Assembly (NCBI GenBank): GCA_951804985.1 | Contig: OX638135.1 | Location: 69,970,803 to 70,034,802 of the forward strand | Source: Dryomyza anilis | Lineage: Eukaryota > Arthropoda > Insecta > Diptera > Dryomyzidae | DNA length: 64,000 nucleotides | Direction of reading: 5' to 3' | Part shown: positions 61,701 to 64,000 of the stretch, piece after piece | How positions within the stretch are numbered: the first letter of the stretch is position 1 | How the letters are laid out: each line of letters begins with the position of its first letter | Notes under the pieces: model-generated | Databases searched by the model: none | What the model was told of the DNA's origin: nothing | What the model saw: only the letters and a program-made list of their open reading frames with translations | Program-made: the position numbers and the translations under genes

Positions 61701-64000
61701 TTGATCTTTTTGATCTTTTTGATCTTTTTGATCTTTTTGATCTTTTTGATCTTTTTGATCTTTTTGATCTTTTTGATCTTTTTGATCTTTTTGATCTTTT
61801 TGATCATTTTGATCTTTTTGATCTTCGTGGTCTTATTGATGTTTTTTGATCTCCTTGATGTTTTTGATCTTATAGATCTTTTAGATCTTTTAGATCTTTT
61901 AGATCTTTTAGATCTTTTAGATATTTTAGATATTTTAGATCTTTTAGATCTTTTAGATCTTTTAGATCTTTCAGATCTTTTAGATCTTTTAGATTTTTAG
62001 ATCTTTTAGATCTTTTAGATCTTTTAGAACTTTTAGATCTTTTAGATCTTTTAGATCTTTTAGATCTTTTAGATCTTTTAGATCTTTTAGATCTTTTAGA
62101 TCTTTTAGATCTTTTAGATCTTTTAGATCTTTTAGATCTTTTAGATCTTTTAGATCTTTCAGATCTTTTAGATCTTTTAGATCTTTTAGATCTTTGTGAT
62201 CTTTCTGATCTTTGTGATCTTTCTGATCTTTTTGATCTTTTAGATCTTTTAGATCTTTTAGATCTTTTAGATCTTTTAGATCTTTTAGATCTTTTAGATC
62301 TTTTAGATCTTTTAGATCTTTTAGATCTTTTAGATCTTTTAGATCTTTTAGATCTTTTAGATCTTTTAGATCTTTTAGATCTTTTAGATCTTTTAGATCT
62401 TTTAGATCTTTTAGATCTTTTAGATCTTTTAGATCTTTTAGATCTTTTAGATCTTTTAGATCTTTTAGATCTTTTAGATCTTTTAGATCTTTTAGATCTT
62501 TTAGATCTTTTAGATCTTTTAGATCTTTTAGATCTTTTAGATCTTTTTGATCTCTTTGATGTTTTTGATCTTTTTGATCTTTTTGATCTTTTTGATCTTT
62601 TTGATCTTTTTGATCTTTTTGATCTTTTTGATCTTTTTGATCTTTTTGATCTTTTTGATCTTTTTGATCTTTTTGATCTTTTTGATCTTTTTGATCTTTT
62701 TGATCTTTTTGATCTTTTTGATCTTTTTGATCTTTTTGATCTTTTTGATCTTTTTGATCTTTTTGATCTTTTTGATCTTTTTGATCTTTTTGATCTTTTT
62801 GATCTTTTTGATCTTTTTGATCTTTTTGATCTTTTTGATCTTTTTGATCTTTTTGATCTTTTTGATCTTTTTGATCTTTTTGATCTTTTTGATCTTTTTG
62901 ATCTTTTTGATCTTTTTGATCTTTTTGATCTTTTTGATCTTTTTGATCTTTTTGATCTTTTTGATCTTTTTGATCTTTTTGATCTTTTTGATCTTTTGAT
63001 CTTTTTGATCTTTTTGATCTTTTTGATCTTTTTGATCTTTTTGATCTTTTTGATCTTTTTGATCTTTTTGATCTTTTTGATCTTTTTGATCTTTTTGATC
63101 TTTTTGATCTTTTTGATCTTTTTGATCTTTTTGATCTTTTTGATCTTTTTGATCTTTTTGATCTTTTTGATCTTTTTGATCTTTTTGATCTTTTTGATCT
63201 TTTTGATCTTTTTGATCTTTTTGATCTTTTTGATCTTTTTGATCTTTTTGATCTTTTTGATCTTTTTGATCTTTTTGATCTTTTTGATCTTTTTGATCTT
63301 TTTGATCTTTTTGATCTTTTTGATCTTTTTGATCTTTTTGATCTTTTTGATCTTTTAGATCTTTTTGATCTTTTTGATCTTTTTGATCTTTTTGATCTTT
63401 TTGATCTTTTTGATCTTTTTGATCTTTTTGATATTTTTGATATTTTTGATATTTTTGATATTTTTGATCTTTTTGATCTTTTTGATATTTTTGATCTTTT
63501 TGATCTTTTTGATCTTTTTGATATTTTTGATCTTTTTGATCTTTTTGATCTTTTTGATCTTTTTGATCTTTTTGATCTTTTTGATCTTTTTGATCTTTTT
63601 GATCTTTTTGATCTTTTTGATCTTTTTGATCTTTTTGATCTTTTTGATCTTTTTGATCTTTTTGATCTTTTTGATCTTTTTGATCTTTTTGATCTTTTTG
63701 ATCTTTTTGATCTTTTTGATCTTTTTGATCTTTTTGATCTTTTTGATCTTTTTGATCTTTTTGATCTTTTTGATCTTTTTGATCTTTTTGATCTTTTTGA
63801 TCTTTTTGATCTTTTTGATCTTTTTGATCTTTTTGATCTTTTTGATCTTTTTGATCTTTTTGATCTTTTTGATCTTTTTGATCTTTTTGATCTTTTTGAT
63901 CTTTTTGATCTTTTTGATCTTTTTGATCTTTTTGATCTTTTTGATCTTTTTGATTTTTTTGATCTTTTTGATCTTTTTGATCTTTTTGATCTTTTTGATC
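55756..64000. repeat. Right part of the array with a ~3.0-kb higher-order repeat
   Basis: Alternating A-type and T-type blocks. A GTGATC/CTGATC cluster preceded by GATCTTTCA occurs at 56211, 59217 and 62196, spacings 3006 and 2979 bp. GATCTCTTTGATGTTTTT recurs near 59615 and 62548. The longest T-type run is about 56787-58100. CGTGG landmarks lie at 60619 and 61826. The last 1.4 kb is T-type with GATATTTTT units near 63430-63530, still in the array at the window end. Confidence 0.92.

Larger units (their letters stand above)
10182..64000. repeat. 9-bp satellite array, GATCTTTTT / GATCTTTTA, at least 53.8 kb
   Basis: Essentially continuous tandem repeat with a 9-bp unit, interrupted only by a 184-bp retroelement piece at 10508-10691 and a 19-bp insert near 26779. 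Two main variants differ at the ninth base: GATCTTTTT and GATCTTTTA. Rarer ones include GATATTTTT, GATATTTTA, GATCTTTTC, GATCTTTCA, GATCTTTGA and GATGTTTTT. Unit length is strikingly constant; occasional 8-bp units (for example near 25715, 27524, 30263, 34091, 35222 and 62995) and small indels shift the phase. The array continues beyond the window end. Because 9 is divisible by 3 the array yields long open frames (LIF, DLF, LDL and RSF repeats on this strand, KIK and KRS on the other) up to about 660 codons, which are not genes. GC content is low, one G and one C per unit at most. Confidence 0.98.

Noticed and set aside
10182..64000. Phased T-tracts causing strong intrinsic DNA curvature
   Set aside because: On first reading the period looked like 10 bp, near the helical repeat. 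Counting shows 9 bp, which is out of phase with 10.5 bp, so planar curvature is not expected. A superhelical path is possible but cannot be judged here.
10182..64000. CRISPR array
   Set aside because: No repeats of CRISPR length separated by unique spacers, no cas-like genes, and the genome is eukaryotic.

Overview
This is a eukaryotic, almost certainly arthropod (probably insect), heterochromatin-like window. It holds no intact host gene, no rRNA, no tRNA and no bacterial-type operon. The arthropod reading rests on two degenerate Ty3/gypsy-type LTR retrotransposons, an LTR promoter pairing a TATA box with an arthropod-style TCAGT initiator, long AT microsatellites, AT-rich intergenic DNA and satellite DNA filling about 84% of the window. 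The species cannot be told from the sequence.

Layout. (1) 1-2190 is the pol remnant of retroelement A. It keeps part of reverse transcriptase, RNase H and integrase, is broken by stops, internal deletions and frameshifts, and is followed by a well-preserved 3' LTR at about 2228-2745. (2) 2746-3887 is AT-rich unique DNA with nothing recognisable. (3) 3888-8107 is a diverged satellite with a unit of about 100 bp carrying the palindrome GGACATGTCC. It is split by at least two inserted elements: an AT-microsatellite-cored foldback-like element (4758-5358, with a related copy starting at 6922) and a 973-bp element with inverted arms of about 270-300 bp (5433-6405). Both lie between near-perfect 8-bp duplications of the satellite. 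(4) 8108-10181 is retroelement B, a different Ty3/gypsy family: a glutamine-rich gag remnant, then RT, RNase H and integrase scraps. (5) 10182-64000 is one essentially continuous array of a 9-bp repeat, running off the end of the window. It exists as two main variants, GATCTTTTT ('T-type') and GATCTTTTA ('A-type'), roughly 5,900-6,000 units in all. A 184-bp piece of retroelement B is re-duplicated inside its left edge (10508-10691).

The 9-bp array is the outstanding feature. The two variants form alternating, sharply bounded blocks from about 50 bp to more than 4 kb. Rare point variants serve as landmarks and reveal several higher-order repeats: a 1.7-2.3 kb unit repeated four times at 17.2-24.9 kb; a roughly 1.4-1.5 kb spacing of a CGTGG landmark at 27.2-30.1 kb; a block of about 6.5 kb at 38.9-45.4 kb repeated at 49.0-55.7 kb; a 3.5-kb block at 12.2-15.7 kb repeated at 45.4-49.0 kb; and a roughly 3.0-kb unit seen three times between 55 and 63 kb. 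This is the pattern expected from repeated unequal exchange or replication-based amplification. Because 9 is a multiple of 3, the array contains open frames of up to about 660 codons that are artefacts of the repeat, not proteins.

Nothing in the window supports a new enzymatic or defence system. What merits attention is the satellite's organisation, its nested amplification history and its junction with a dead retrotransposon.
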